Shown: positions 1 through 9,265 of the stretch, piece by piece | How positions within the stretch are numbered: the first letter of the stretch is position 1 | Layout of the letters: every line of letters begins with the position of its first letter | Source: Liquorilactobacillus sucicola DSM 21376 = JCM 15457 | GTDB lineage: Bacteria; Bacillota; Bacilli; Lactobacillales; Lactobacillaceae | Assembly: GCF_000612445.1 (NCBI RefSeq) | Contig: NZ_BALC01000004.1 | Coordinates: 1 to 64,000, forward strand | DNA: 64,000 nt | Direction: 5' to 3' | Translations under genes and position numbers: made by a program | The notes under the pieces: model-generated | What the model was told of the DNA's origin: nothing | The model's database searches: none | Seen by the model: only the letters and a program-made list of their open reading frames with translations

Positions 1-9
1 CATAAGCGA

Positions 10-52
10 AATCGTTTGAGCGAAGCTGGTAGTTTGCTCAAACGATTTTTTT
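10..52 (+). terminator. Intrinsic terminator of a gene upstream of the window
   Basis: A 12-bp perfect inverted repeat (AATCGTTTGAGC / GCTCAAACGATT) is followed by a run of T on the + strand. It ends whatever gene lies before the window. Confidence 0.8.
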
Positions 53-154
53 GTGTCATAAGGCTTTTTGATACGAAATAATTTTTGGCTTCGTTATAAT
101 GAAAATGGAGCTGGAGGTCATTTCATATAAAAAGTTAAGAAAGGATAAATGGTT

Positions 155-925
155 ATGAAATCACGTAGAGAATTAAAAGATGAAGTCAAAGAGACTTTCA
201 AAGGTAATTGGGGGCAGGCTGTCAAACTAACCTTAATTCCAGTTGTTTTAAAAATCGTGTTTAGTTTGATTATGGTTACTGTGGTAGCAGGTGTATTGTT
301 TTTTATCACCCAGTATAGTGGTGGTGGAGCATCTGATGTTTCAAATCTAAGCGATTCAGGATCTGCAGGTGGCAATAGTTTTAGCAGCCCGATTGCGGGG
401 TTATTAATGACTATGATACTGGTTGGAATTAACTTCACATTCTTAGATTGGTTGAGAACCAAAAAAGCTGATTTTAAAGTTTTAAAGGGCGCATTCAGTG
501 TCTTTTCAAAAAAACATTTTATCTCAGTATTAGTACTTTATATATTGATTAATGTTTTCACTGTTTTATGGTCATTGCTTTTTATCATTCCAGGAATCAT
601 TAAAAGCTTTTCGTATTCACAGACATATTTGATTTATAAAGATCTATCGGAACAAAATACTGAGGACACTAATTATCTCGATTATATTACTGAAAGTCGT
701 AAATTAATGGATGGGCATAAATTTAACTTTTTTGTACTTAAATTAAGTTTTATTGGATGGGACATATTAGCTCTTATAACCCTCGGAATTGGTTATATTT
801 GGTTGACCCCGTATAAAACGGCAACTTATGTTGCTTTTTATAAAAACTTGGTGGAAGAGCAAAAGCCAGACTTTTATTCAAAAAACAATACTGATGGAGA
901 TAAAGCGGTTGTTGTCGAATACTAA
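155..925 (+). CDS. DUF975 family integral membrane protein
   Basis: The protein is about 256 residues, with a basic N-terminus (KSRRELK) and several hydrophobic segments (roughly residues 30-55, 80-100, 125-150, 195-220). This layout and the N-terminal motif match the DUF975 family of lactobacilli, whose function is unknown. Two in-frame ATGs occur, at 149 and 155. The AGAAAGG ribosome site at 138-144 lies 4 nt before the first and 10 nt before the second, so the start is open; 155 matches the usual family N-terminus. The gene is monocistronic, with a terminator on each side. Between the first two membrane segments is a Ser/Gly-rich loop, probably exposed. Confidence 0.8.
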   Translation: MKSRRELKDEVKETFKGNWGQAVKLTLIPVVLKIVFSLIMVTVVAGVLFFITQYSGGGASDVSNLSDSGSAGGNSFSSPIAGLLMTMILVGINFTFLDWLRTKKADFKVLKGAFSVFSKKHFISVLVLYILINVFTVLWSLLFIIPGIIKSFSYSQTYLIYKDLSEQNTEDTNYLDYITESRKLMDGHKFNFFVLKLSFIGWDILALITLGIGYIWLTPYKTATYVAFYKNLVEEQKPDFYSKNNTDGDKAVVVEY

Positions 926-949
926 TTATAAATAAAACATACTAAGATT

Positions 950-988
950 AGCTTTGTAAAACCAGTTGGTTTTGCAGAGCTTTTTTTG
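950..988 (+). terminator. Terminator of the DUF975 gene
   Basis: AGCTTTGTAAAACC pairs, with G-U wobbles, with GGTTTTGCAGAGCT, and seven T follow. It lies 25 bp after the stop codon. Confidence 0.8.
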
Positions 989-1024
989 AATTCCTTAGAG
1001 TATGTGGAACTAAAGATCTTACAC

Positions 1025-1130
1025 AGTTCTTTTGGACATCGAGCCATAATTATAAATCGATTACCGCCATTATTCCCAGTAATTCAGCTTTAAGTACGTG
1101 GCCTTCTGTGTTTAGAGAATTAGAAAAACC
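1025..1130 (+). repeat. Degenerate intergenic repeat, family 2, copy 1
   Basis: This stretch aligns by eye at very roughly 65-75% with 10986-11092. Shared blocks include CTTTTGGAC, an ATTATT.CCAGTA core and GTGTTTAGARAATTAGAA. No open frame spans either copy, so it is a decayed coding remnant or a non-coding repeat. The rest of 989-1307 shows no gene or clear signal. Confidence 0.45.
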
Positions 1131-1307
1131 ATGGGAATGTAATCGTTTAGCTCATGTTGAGGTTAATCAATTGACCTTACACACATCAAAAGCATATTAA
1201 CAAATGTGGTAATGCATACGTTCGTTGAATCTTGTTTTTATCATGCGAAACATGATTCATCAACAGATTGCAGTGCCTAAACACATTGTTGGCTGCTGTT
1301 ATTGTCT

Positions 1308-1339
1308 AAAAAAGACCTCATCCCAAGCAAGATGAGGTC
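1308..1339 (-). terminator. Terminator for the MFS exporter gene
   Basis: GACCTCATC and GATGAGGTC pair around an 8-nt loop, and six A on the + strand give a U-tract in minus-strand RNA. It lies about 125 bp past the stop of the exporter gene; nothing is recognised in between. Confidence 0.75.
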
Positions 1340-1463
1340 GCAGTGGAGAACAGCATGAATAAAGACAACTAATGTCTTTTGAACGTGGTGAAAGCTAACT
1401 AGGTGTATGAAACTTATACCACAGACTTTAGTTCCAATAAGGCCTATGTCTTGTTGTTTAATT

Positions 1464-2669
1464 TTAACAGTCTTTCGTTGCAGAAGTGGAAATATTGTTT
1501 TTTAGCATAAATGATAAACACAGAGAGATTGCAAGAAAAACGGCAACAACGATGTAAGGAAAGTGATGGTTCAAATCAAGCAAAGCACCAGAGATGATAG
1601 GTCCGATAACATTGCCCACACTGGTCAAAGACATATTGATGCCGTTTATAAGGCCTTGATTATGAGGGCTTATCTTCGTTAGAGAAGTTGTAATTGCAGG
1701 TCTAATCAAATCAAATGAAGAAAAAATTATGAGTGTGGCAATGATCACCTCTAATTTAGAATGAGCTAAGATAATCCATATGGTTCCTAAGAGGCTGAAA
1801 AAGAAACAGTATCGAATCAAAGTATTTTCTTGCAGCCAGTTAACTAATCGTTCAAAAAAAACAACTTGAAGAATTAGTGAAATAATCCCATTTAAAGTTA
1901 ATACAAGCGCTAAATTGTTAATACTAAAACCAAAAACTTCATTGACATAGATGCTGTAGATACTTTCGAAACCTTGAAGTCCAAATGATGAAACAAGGAT
2001 CAGCACAAAAAGGGTAATAACCGTTCCTGTAAAAACAGTATTCATTTTACTAAGTGTACTTTTTCTATCTTCAGATATTATAGGTGAGCTTGGTGTATTA
2101 TGAACTAATTCATCTTCATTTGGTAAAAATAAAAGAACAGCGAGTGCACTTAAAAAGCCGAGCGTCCCCGCAAACCAAAAAGGAGCTTTGTAATCAATAT
2201 TTGCTAAAATCCCACCGAAACCTGGGCCTAAAATCAGGGCTCCACTAAATGCAGCAGAGATCCAGCCTATCACCTTGGCACGTTGACGTTCAGTAGTGAT
2301 ATCAGCGGCCATTGCCATTGTTGGAGGAATAGACATAGCTGCCGAAAGACCGCCGATGATACGTGAGATATTTAACAGGGCTAGATTATTGCTCCAGGCA
2401 AAGAGAAATTCAGAGAACATATATAAGAGTAATCCAAGTGCTAAAATCGGTTTACGACCTAGTCGATCAGATAGACGCCCAACCAGCGGTGAAGCAATAA
2501 ACTGTGCAAGTGCAAAAAGTGATGTCATAATTCCCATATCAGTAGCAGAAAAATGGAGTTCGTTTTTTAAAAATGGCATAACCGGAATTACTAATCCGAT
2601 ACCTAAGCAGATTAGAAACTCACTGAAAACTAAAATTAGAATTGCACGTTTGGTCCTAGCAGTCATCAT
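1464..2669 (-). CDS. MFS transporter, drug:H+ antiporter type
   Basis: This is a 401-residue protein with about 12 hydrophobic segments. The loop between segments 2 and 3 carries the major facilitator motif A (GRLSDRLGRKPIL, near residue 63), and the fifth helix region has GPGFGG, the antiporter motif C typical of drug exporters. It therefore resembles TetA/MdtG/NorA-type efflux pumps in the cytoplasmic membrane; the substrate cannot be read from sequence. The start follows AAAGGATG closely; the second Met, one codon on, is equally possible. The gene is monocistronic and has its own terminator. No regulator gene adjoins it. Confidence 0.8.
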   Translation of the reverse strand: MMTARTKRAILILVFSEFLICLGIGLVIPVMPFLKNELHFSATDMGIMTSLFALAQFIASPLVGRLSDRLGRKPILALGLLLYMFSEFLFAWSNNLALLNISRIIGGLSAAMSIPPTMAMAADITTERQRAKVIGWISAAFSGALILGPGFGGILANIDYKAPFWFAGTLGFLSALAVLLFLPNEDELVHNTPSSPIISEDRKSTLSKMNTVFTGTVITLFVLILVSSFGLQGFESIYSIYVNEVFGFSINNLALVLTLNGIISLILQVVFFERLVNWLQENTLIRYCFFFSLLGTIWIILAHSKLEVIIATLIIFSSFDLIRPAITTSLTKISPHNQGLINGINMSLTSVGNVIGPIISGALLDLNHHFPYIVVAVFLAISLCLSFMLKNNISTSATKDC

Positions 2670-2841
2670 TTTTACATCCTTTAATATTAATTAGAAACAC
2701 ATAACAGTCAGTGTAGCTGATATTAACATCATTTGTCCATTTTTTAGAACTATGCATGTAAAATTGAACTTTATTATTTGATGCCCAACTTGAAGAGCAA
2801 AATTCAGCATAAATCAAACATTTCATAATTGGCATAATTGA

Positions 2842-2894
2842 GAGCCTCCTAGTATATCTTAAATAGTTTAAATTTAAAATATTCTAGAAGGCTC
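2842..2894. repeat. Imperfect palindrome between MFS and sucrose hydrolase genes
   Basis: GAGCCTCCTAGTATAT at 2842-2857 mirrors AATATTCTAGAAGGCTC at 2878-2894 with few mismatches around an AT-rich centre. It is downstream of the sucrose hydrolase gene on the minus strand but lacks a T-tract there, so it may be a weak terminator or another structure. Confidence 0.4.
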
Positions 2895-2926
2895 CCTCTG
2901 ATATATACTAAGACTTATTATCCTAT

Positions 2927-4420
2927 TTAATTAGTTTTTTTAAGATTCCACCATGTTCCATTGTAATTCAGAGTACTGTTACTTTCCAGAATAATATTAT
3001 CCTGCTTTCTCTGTGGGAATAAGCGTAAGGTGAGAACGTTAAGACCATCGTTAACAAAAATTTCGCAAACTGAATTGTCGAAGAAAATATCGAGATTTAA
3101 CGTTTTATTAGCATCTAATACTAGAGAACGTTTTGTACCGTACTTTTCAGCGAATAAAGTGCCAGCTTTTTGCCGTTTAACGTTAAGAAAAGCATTTTTT
3201 CCAGTTGAAAATTCAAGTTCAAGGCTGTGTGCTAGATCTTCAGTAGCAGCCAGATGAAGCTTCCCATTTTGTTGTGGCGGTAGCGTAAGTTTAAGTTCAT
3301 AGTGTTGCGAAGCTTGTTTCACCAAAAAAGTTTTTTTGCCTTTTTCATTATTAGAGGATAGGTGTTTGCCTTCAGTACGAAGACTTGCCATGGCAGGAAC
3401 AGGTCGTTGATGCAGCTTCCCGTTTTTTATGTGCAGCTCTTTTACCTGGCTTAAGCAATGTGCCCAGTTTTCTCCATCAGTTGGGTATGAAATGTCAGGT
3501 AAACCTACCCAACTTACAGCATAGGCTTTGCCATCGGGGGCATTGAATGCTTGTGTCGCGTAAACATCAAAGCCGTCGTCCAAATTATGTGGTGTAGTAT
3601 TCAAGGCAGTGAATGTGCCTTTGTTTAAATCAATAGTGTCCCCGAGTATGAAAACATTTGGATATATGTTTTCATAAGAAGTTACCTCTTTGTTTAGCCC
3701 TTGGGGACAAAAAATCAAAATGGGTTTGTTTTCAACAAATACAAGGCTAGGGCACTCTATCATGTAGCCCATATCAGCAGTAGTAAATTTCAGATATCCC
3801 AAGTCCTTCCATTCCTTAAGATCGCTTGAACTGAAAAGAGCTATTTGACCTTTGAGAGTGTCCTTATCCTGTGCTCCAAGCAGTGCATAATAAGTGCCGT
3901 TAAGCTCTAACAACTGTGGATCACGAAAATGATCAGTTGTATGTGCGGGTTGCCCGAATAGAGGCTGTGATAGTTTTGTCAAATGATTGTCTTTATCCAA
4001 CCACGCACCATTTTGATAAGGGTGACGTTGCCAGTTGTTATCGCGGACATTACCAGTATACATGATAAAAAGTTTGTCATTAATAACGCGAGCAGAGCCA
4101 GAGTATGCACCGTGGCTGTCATACTTTGAGTCTGGTTTTAGCGTGATTCCTTTTTTGTCCCAATGTATAAGGTCATCTGAAACAAGATGAAACCACGATT
4201 TGAGTCCGTGAACAGCTCCAAAAGGAAAAGATTGATAAAAAAGATGCCACTGTCCGTTGAAAAAGGAAAAACCGTTCGGGTCATTCAGCAATCCTGATGT
4301 TGGACCAATATGATAGTAAAAACGGTAGTCTGAAGCAGCTGTCTGTTGTTGTAAATTTAAAATTTTATCCGCTGACCAAGCTGAGTAAGGCAGATATCTT
4401 TTAGCACGTGTCCATTCCAT
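2927..4420 (-). CDS. scrB: Sucrose-6-phosphate hydrolase (GH32)
   Basis: The protein has 497 residues, the usual length for GH32 sucrose-6-phosphate hydrolase, which splits PTS-imported sucrose-6-phosphate into glucose-6-phosphate and fructose. The three catalytic blocks are present: LLNDPNG near residue 44 (nucleophile Asp), FRDPQ near residue 166 (transition-state Asp) and MIECPS near residue 220 (acid/base Glu). A C-terminal beta-sandwich follows. AAAGGAGG sits 8 nt before the ATG. No scrA PTS gene or scrR regulator adjoins it. Two LacI-type palindromes upstream (4439-4455, 4564-4579) suggest repression by ScrR and/or CcpA. Fructan or inulin cleavage is a less likely alternative, as there is no signal peptide. 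Confidence 0.9.
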   Translation of the reverse strand: MEWTRAKRYLPYSAWSADKILNLQQQTAASDYRFYYHIGPTSGLLNDPNGFSFFNGQWHLFYQSFPFGAVHGLKSWFHLVSDDLIHWDKKGITLKPDSKYDSHGAYSGSARVINDKLFIMYTGNVRDNNWQRHPYQNGAWLDKDNHLTKLSQPLFGQPAHTTDHFRDPQLLELNGTYYALLGAQDKDTLKGQIALFSSSDLKEWKDLGYLKFTTADMGYMIECPSLVFVENKPILIFCPQGLNKEVTSYENIYPNVFILGDTIDLNKGTFTALNTTPHNLDDGFDVYATQAFNAPDGKAYAVSWVGLPDISYPTDGENWAHCLSQVKELHIKNGKLHQRPVPAMASLRTEGKHLSSNNEKGKKTFLVKQASQHYELKLTLPPQQNGKLHLAATEDLAHSLELEFSTGKNAFLNVKRQKAGTLFAEKYGTKRSLVLDANKTLNLDIFFDNSVCEIFVNDGLNVLTLRLFPQRKQDNIILESNSTLNYNGTWWNLKKTN

Positions 4421-4438
4421 AAAACGGACCTCCTTTTA

Positions 4439-4455
4439 ATTGAAAACGTTAACTT
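4439..4455 (-). promoter_or_regulatory. Candidate cre/ScrR operator next to the scrB ribosome site
   Basis: TTGAAAACGTTAAC has the central CG and arm pattern of LacI-family sites, including the CcpA cre consensus. It lies about 20 bp before the scrB start codon. Confidence 0.5.
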
Positions 4456-4563
4456 ATTAAACTGATTTTACCCTAGCCAACTAATTATGTCAATCGAACG
4501 TCATTACAAAAACGCTGATATTATAGCATTTTAATAAGACTAAAATATGGTTTATTTTTTATG

Positions 4564-4579
4564 TGATAAACGTTTATCA
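4564..4579. promoter_or_regulatory. Perfect 16-bp LacI-type operator palindrome
   Basis: TGATAAACGTTTATCA is a perfect palindrome, the form expected of a ScrR-type operator. It lies about 145 bp upstream of scrB and 160 bp upstream of pyrD, in their shared divergent region. Confidence 0.6.
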
Positions 4580-4677
4580 AAAGATGAATATCTTTTAATC
4601 ATGTACAATAGAATCATTGAATAATAACTATTGGAGAAACCTTTTTAGTGAAAGATTTGCTGGTGTTGTAATTATAC

Positions 4678-4707
4678 TTGTTAGATAATAAAGCAATAGC
4701 TTATAAT
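4678..4707 (+). promoter_or_regulatory. Candidate pyrD promoter
   Basis: TTGTTA, an 18-bp spacer and a perfect TATAAT lie about 35 bp before the pyrD start codon. Confidence 0.45.
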
Positions 4708-4739
4708 GAGTCAAACTAGTCAAGGAGTGGTTAATTATT

Positions 4740-5681
4740 ATGGTTTCAACAGCAACCAATATTGCACAAAAAAAATTTGATAATTGTATTATGAACGCTT
4801 CAGGAGTCTGGTGTTCTGATGAAAATGAATTGACAGAGCTTGACAGGTCAGAAGCGAGTTCTTTTGTGACCAAAAGCGGTACTCTGCAACCACGAAAAGG
4901 TAATCCGCAGCCACGTTACTTTCCAACATCTTTGGGGAGTATCAACTCGATGGGATTACCCAACCAAGGTCTTGATTATTATTTAGAAGTTGTTAATCGT
5001 TTGCAACAGCGAAAACCGCATAAAAATTACTTTGTTTCATGTACAGGTTTTAATGTTCAAGAGGATATTTCATTACTGAAAAAAGTAGCAGTTTCTGGCT
5101 TTACGGGAGTCGTAGAACTGAATTTATCTTGTCCGAATGTTCCAGGGAAACCGCAGACTGGGTATGATTTTGAAACAGTTGATAATATTTTAAAAACAGT
5201 TTTTAAGAGTTACAAGGGCCCCTTAGGAGTAAAATTGCCACCATATTTTGATATTGTTCATTTTAATCAAATGGCGCAAATCTTGAATAAATATCCTTTG
5301 GCGTATGTCAATAGTGTCAATAGTATTGGAAATGGCTTATATATTGATGATACCCAAGAACAGGTAGTTATCAAACCTAAAAATGGTTTTGGCGGTATTG
5401 GCGGTGATTATATAAAACCTACAGCTTTAGCGAATGTCCATGCTTTTTATCAGCGGTTGAATCCAGATATTCAAATAATTGGAACTGGTGGAATTAAAAA
5501 TGGTCGTGATATTTTCGAGCACATTTTATGTGGCGCAAGTATGGTTCAGGTAGGTACAGCTTTAATGAAAGAAGGCCCAGATATTTTTGCACGTTTGACA
5601 CGCGAGCTGAAAGCAATTATGCGTGACAAAGGGTACGAAAAAATAGCTGACTTTAAAGGGAAACTACAATACATTGAGTAA
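4740..5681 (+). CDS. pyrD: Dihydroorotate dehydrogenase class 1A (fumarate)
   Basis: This 313-residue cytosolic FMN enzyme oxidises dihydroorotate to orotate in UMP synthesis. It matches class 1A, the soluble fumarate-linked form known from Lactococcus lactis PyrDA: N-terminal SINSMGLPN, the active-site loop [12 protein letters not shown] with catalytic Cys at residue 131, the Lys of GVKLPPY, and C-terminal phosphate-binding blocks [10 protein letters not shown] and MVQVGTAL. There is no PyrK partner, as expected for 1A. It stands apart from any pyr operon. The start is ATG after CAAGGAG with an 11-nt gap. Need for fumarate as electron acceptor links it by function to the fumarase/fumarate reductase cluster at 55-60 kb, an inference. 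Confidence 0.92.
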   Translation: MVSTATNIAQKKFDNCIMNASGVWCSDENELTELDRSEASSFVTKSGTLQPRKGNPQPRYFPTSLGSINSMGLPNQGLDYYLEVVNRLQQRKPHKNYFVSCTGFNVQEDISLLKKVAVSGFTGVVELNLSCPNVPGKPQTGYDFETVDNILKTVFKSYKGPLGVKLPPYFDIVHFNQMAQILNKYPLAYVNSVNSIGNGLYIDDTQEQVVIKPKNGFGGIGGDYIKPTALANVHAFYQRLNPDIQIIGTGGIKNGRDIFEHILCGASMVQVGTALMKEGPDIFARLTRELKAIMRDKGYEKIADFKGKLQYIE

Positions 5682-5809
5682 TGCGCATTGTTTGCGGTAT
5701 ACAATCTGCTTAGCAAATGTGTCAGCGTACTCTGGAGACAGAAGAGATTAGTTGTTCACTATAGAAATAAATTCTTGCAATCATTTATGCAATGAAAATT
5801 AAAAAAAGG

Positions 5810-5838
5810 TTGACGAAAAGTTAAGGTTCAATTATACT
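5810..5838 (+). promoter_or_regulatory. Promoter of the liv attenuator and operon
   Basis: TTGACG, a 17-bp spacer and TATACT lie 40 bp before the leader peptide start. No other promoter is evident before livJ. Confidence 0.7.
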
Positions 5839-5877
5839 ATTAGCATCACATTAAATTCTGGTAGGAGGTTATTTTTT

Positions 5878-5979
5878 ATGAACAAAGCACATTTGAATTC
5901 AACTGAAAATAGAATAGCCGTTATCCGCCAGAATTTAGCCCTACTACTAAAGACAAAGGACCCGATATCAATTAGTTAG
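5878..5979 (+). CDS. Branched-chain leader peptide of the liv operon
   Basis: A 33-codon frame begins with ATG 8 nt after GGTAGGAGG, an excellent ribosome site. It contains NLALLLK, with three consecutive CTA leucine codons, plus AVIR and PISIS. Its place directly after a promoter and before a terminator hairpin fits a transcription-attenuation leader, as known for the BCAA operon of Lactococcus lactis. The CTA run suggests leucyl-tRNA is the main signal; Ile and Val codons may add to it. No protein function is expected. Confidence 0.75.
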   Translation: MNKAHLNSTENRIAVIRQNLALLLKTKDPISIS

Positions 5980-6092
5980 ACAGTATATGCTGTGTAGCTC
6001 AATTGATTGATCGAGCCCTTATTTCTGTTTTTAGTAATGGGGCTTGATTACTAGGGTATTCAAACCTCATTCACTGATGAATGAGGTTTTTT
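5980..6092 (+). promoter_or_regulatory. liv attenuator with intrinsic terminator
   Basis: After the leader stop, CGATATCAATT (5963-5973, inside the leader) can pair with AATTGAT..ATCG (6001-6013). ATCGAGCCC (6010-6018) can alternatively pair with GGGGCTTGAT. A perfect 12-bp hairpin at 6062-6089 with six T is the terminator. How the first two hairpins gate the terminator is not clear by eye. Confidence 0.7.
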
Positions 6093-6185
6093 GTTTGCTT
6101 AGAAGGAGGTAAAATTTTTGCTTTTCGGCGTTTCAGCAATTATTCAGCACAATTACAAATAATATAGAAGAAGGTAGGATCAGAT

Positions 6186-7379
6186 ATGAGAAAAAGTGTA
6201 GTTAAAAAATTAATAGGTTTAGGGACAGTAATGATGGCGGCTGGAATATTAGCAGGATGCAGTACTGCTAAATCCGAGAGTAAGGGAAATCCAGTTGGCA
6301 AGACAATTAAAATTGGTGTGAATATGGAACTTTCAGGAGCTGCAGCCGGTTATGGAAATTCACAAAAGCAAGGTATCCAGTTAGCTGTGGATCAAATAAA
6401 CAAAGCTGGTGGAATTAATGTTGATGGTAAGAAAAAGAAAATAACGTTGATCATCAAGGATAATAAAACCTCTACAAGTACATCAGCTTCTGTTGCCGCG
6501 CAGTTAGTTAATAAAGATAAGGTCAACGCAATTGTTGGACCTGCAACAACAAACGCAGGTACGGCCCAGATTCCAAACATTACTAAGGCAGCTGTTCCGA
6601 GTGTTAGTCCATCCGCGACGGATCCAAACTTTACATTGCAAAAAAGTGGTAAAGTACAACCTTATGTTTTCCGTGCTTGCTACCAAAATAATTTTCAAGG
6701 TTCAACTGCGGCCAAATTTGCATATACTGATTTAAAGACTAAGCGGGTTGCTGTCTTAGCAGATAATTCGAGTGATTATGGTACTGGATTAGCTAAGGCT
6801 TTCAAGAAGACCTATAAAGGAAAAGTAGCCGCTTCTCAATATTTTCAAGAGGGGGACAAAGACTTCAATGCAATTTTAACATCATTCAAGAACAAAAAAA
6901 TTGACGCGATTTATGCACCTGGTTATTATTCAGAGCTCGGTTTGATTGTTAAACAGGCAAGACAAGCTGGAATCAATGTACCGATTATTGGAAGTGATGG
7001 AATGGCAGATCCAAAATTAGCTCAAATTGCGGGCGACAAAAACGCATCAAACGTCTATTACACCACACCGTTTTCAACACGAGTTGCTAGCCAGAACGGA
7101 ACGGCTAAGAAGTTTATGAATGCTTTCAAAGAACGCTATAATGAAGAAGCTCCGACTTTTTCAGCCTTAGCATATGATTCAGTCAATATGATAAAAGACG
7201 CAATCGAAACTGAAAAATCTGCTGATTCGGCTAAAATAGCTGCCGGGTTGGCAAAAGTTAAAAACTTTGACGGTGTTACCGGCAAAATCACTATTGACAG
7301 TAAACATAATGCTAATAAACCGATAGTTGTTGAAACATTAACAAATGGGAAGGTCAGCGCAGCTACAGAAATAAAATAG
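6186..7379 (+). CDS. livJ: Branched-chain amino acid ABC transporter, binding lipoprotein
   Basis: This 397-residue type I periplasmic-binding-fold protein is the extracellular receptor of the LIV (Leu/Ile/Val) importer. A lipoprotein signal with lipobox LAGC lies at residues 22-25. The Leu/Ile/Val-binding fold follows: IKIGVNMELSGAAAGYG near residue 40, IVGPATTNAG near 120, SPSATDP near 140. AAGAAGGTAGGA precedes the ATG. It is first in a five-gene operon livJ-H-M-G-F behind a BCAA leader peptide, which supports branched-chain substrates over the amide or urea substrates some relatives take. Confidence 0.9.
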   Translation: MRKSVVKKLIGLGTVMMAAGILAGCSTAKSESKGNPVGKTIKIGVNMELSGAAAGYGNSQKQGIQLAVDQINKAGGINVDGKKKKITLIIKDNKTSTSTSASVAAQLVNKDKVNAIVGPATTNAGTAQIPNITKAAVPSVSPSATDPNFTLQKSGKVQPYVFRACYQNNFQGSTAAKFAYTDLKTKRVAVLADNSSDYGTGLAKAFKKTYKGKVAASQYFQEGDKDFNAILTSFKNKKIDAIYAPGYYSELGLIVKQARQAGINVPIIGSDGMADPKLAQIAGDKNASNVYYTTPFSTRVASQNGTAKKFMNAFKERYNEEAPTFSALAYDSVNMIKDAIETEKSADSAKIAAGLAKVKNFDGVTGKITIDSKHNANKPIVVETLTNGKVSAATEIK

Positions 7380-7423
7380 TTTCTTGAATCTGTAGCAGTT
7401 GATTAAATTAGGAGGAAAGAGCG

Positions 7424-8301
7424 GTGCAAACATTTTTTCAACAATTAATTAATGGTTTATCGCTAGGAAGTATATATGCGTTGCTGGCATTGGGCTATAC
7501 GATGGTTTACGGCATTATCAAATTGATAAATTTTGCCCATGGTGATATCTATATGTTGGGTGCATTTTGGGGATACTATGTGATAAACGTTTGGCATTTT
7601 AACTTCTTGCTGGCTTTATTATCTGCAATGGTGATATGCGGAATTTGCGGGGTAGTAATCGAGTACCTTGCATATCGGCCATTAAGGCACTCACCACGTA
7701 TTACAGCATTAATTACTGCAATAGGTGTTTCATTCTTCCTCGAAAATGGGATGGCATATTTATTTGGTTCGAATGCACGTGATTTTCCACAAGTAGTTAA
7801 ACAGGTCAACTATGATATTGGCGGTGTGAGGATCTCAAATATTCAACTTGAGATTTTGATTACATCATGTATCTTGATGCTGATTTTACAGCTGATTATT
7901 AAACGAACTAAGATGGGACGTGCGATGCGCGCTGTTTCAGTTGACAATGATGCAGCTGAATTAGTCGGTGTCAATCTTAATCGAACAATTTCTTTTACCT
8001 TTGCTCTAGGATCTGCAATGGCTGGTGCTGCCGGGGTCATGATCGGATTATATTATAATTCGATCGATCCATTAATGGGATTAACGCCGGGAATCAAGGC
8101 GTTTGTAGCAGCTGTTGTTGGCGGAATCGGTTCGGTTCCAGGAGCTCTTTAGGCGGTTTTCTGATTGGACTTCTAGAAACTTTGGTCCAGTCGGTCGGTT
8201 TATCTGCTTATAAAGATGCGGTCGTTTATGTGGTATTGATCGTTATTTTGTTGATACGTCCAATGGGGATCTTTGGCAAGAACGTTAAAGAAAAGGTTTA
8301 G
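7424..8301 (+). pseudogene. livH: LivH permease with a single-base frameshift
   Basis: The frame encodes the LivH-type permease of the LIV importer, from the GTG at 7424 (ribosome site GGAGGAAAG): LSLGSIYALLALGYTMVYG at the start and GIKAFVAAVVGGIGSVPGA near the end. It stops early at TAG 8150-8152. The remaining conserved C-terminus (GGFLIGLLETLVQS onward, to VKEKV) continues in another frame to a stop at 8299-8301, just before livM. One missing T in the CTTTA tract (8147-8150), where CTTTTA would give Ala-Leu-Leu-Gly-Gly, explains the break. Full length would be about 292 residues, normal for LivH. Either a true mutation or a sequencing error. Confidence 0.85.
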
Positions 8302-9261
8302 GTGATCGTTTTGAAGGCGAATTTTAAATACAATGTTTGTTGGCTTATCATTATGATAGCTGGCTTCTACATCATGAACACACTGATAATGATAGGTGTG
8401 ATTGATAGTTTTATTGAAAATATGTTTGTAACGATCTGGATCAACATTATTTTGGCAACCGGATTAAATTTGATAATTGGTTTTGCGGGCCAATTTTCTC
8501 TAGGTCATGCAGGTTTTATGGCAATTGGAGCATATGTGACTGCCATTGTAACTCAAAAAGCAGCCAGTCTAGGAGGCTTTTACGCTTCTTTTGTAATCGG
8601 CGTGATTGTGGCTGTGATAGCGGCTTTACTTGTTGGTATTCCAACATTGCGACTAAGAGGAGACTACTTAGCGATTGCAACAATGGGAGCCGCTGAAATT
8701 ATACGAATTATTATTAATAATATGAAAATTACCAATGGTCCAGCAGGCATGTTTAACATTCCTCAATTTGCCACGTGGCCTATTGTCTATATTATGATGT
8801 GTGTCACAACAATTATTATTGTTAATTTTATTAATAGTCGTGGTGGCAGAGTGATCAAGTCTGTCCGCGAGGATGAGATCGCGGCAGAAGCAATGGGAAT
8901 AAACACTACCAAATGGAAGTTAGCAGCATTTGTACTTGGTGCAGCAACTGCAGCTATTGCCGGATCACTACATGCGTCATATTTACAAACTATTGCACCT
9001 AATGATTTTGGAATAATGGAGTCGATTTCGATTTTGATTATTGTCGTACTTGGAGGAGTGGGCAGTGTTACGGGCACTTTCCTGGCTGCTGTCGTCTTAG
9101 GGGTTTTAGATACGGTCTTACAAGATTTTGGAACCCTGCGAATGGTAATTTATGCGGTGGCTTTAATTTTAATCATGGTTTTTAAGCCCTCCGGTTTACT
9201 GGGAACATGGGAACTTTCAATCAGACGCTTATTCAACCGCATCAAGAGAAGGAGCGTGTAG
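8302..9261 (+). CDS. livM: Branched-chain amino acid ABC transporter permease LivM
   Basis: The 319-residue membrane protein is the second LIV permease: about eight hydrophobic segments and the family blocks NLIIGFAGQFSLGHAGFMAIG near residue 55 and the EAA loop SVREDEIAAEAMGIN near residue 195, which contacts the ATPases. The likely start is GTG 8302 directly after the livH stop; TTG at 8311 is an alternative. It lies between livH and livG in the same direction with almost no gaps, so co-transcription is expected. Confidence 0.9.
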   Translation: MIVLKANFKYNVCWLIIMIAGFYIMNTLIMIGVIDSFIENMFVTIWINIILATGLNLIIGFAGQFSLGHAGFMAIGAYVTAIVTQKAASLGGFYASFVIGVIVAVIAALLVGIPTLRLRGDYLAIATMGAAEIIRIIINNMKITNGPAGMFNIPQFATWPIVYIMMCVTTIIIVNFINSRGGRVIKSVREDEIAAEAMGINTTKWKLAAFVLGAATAAIAGSLHASYLQTIAPNDFGIMESISILIIVVLGGVGSVTGTFLAAVVLGVLDTVLQDFGTLRMVIYAVALILIMVFKPSGLLGTWELSIRRLFNRIKRRSV

Positions 9262-9265
9262 CATT

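Noticed and set aside
8140-8160. Programmed frameshift in livH
   Set aside because: No classic slippery heptamer with a downstream structure was seen, and permeases of this family do not use frameshifting.
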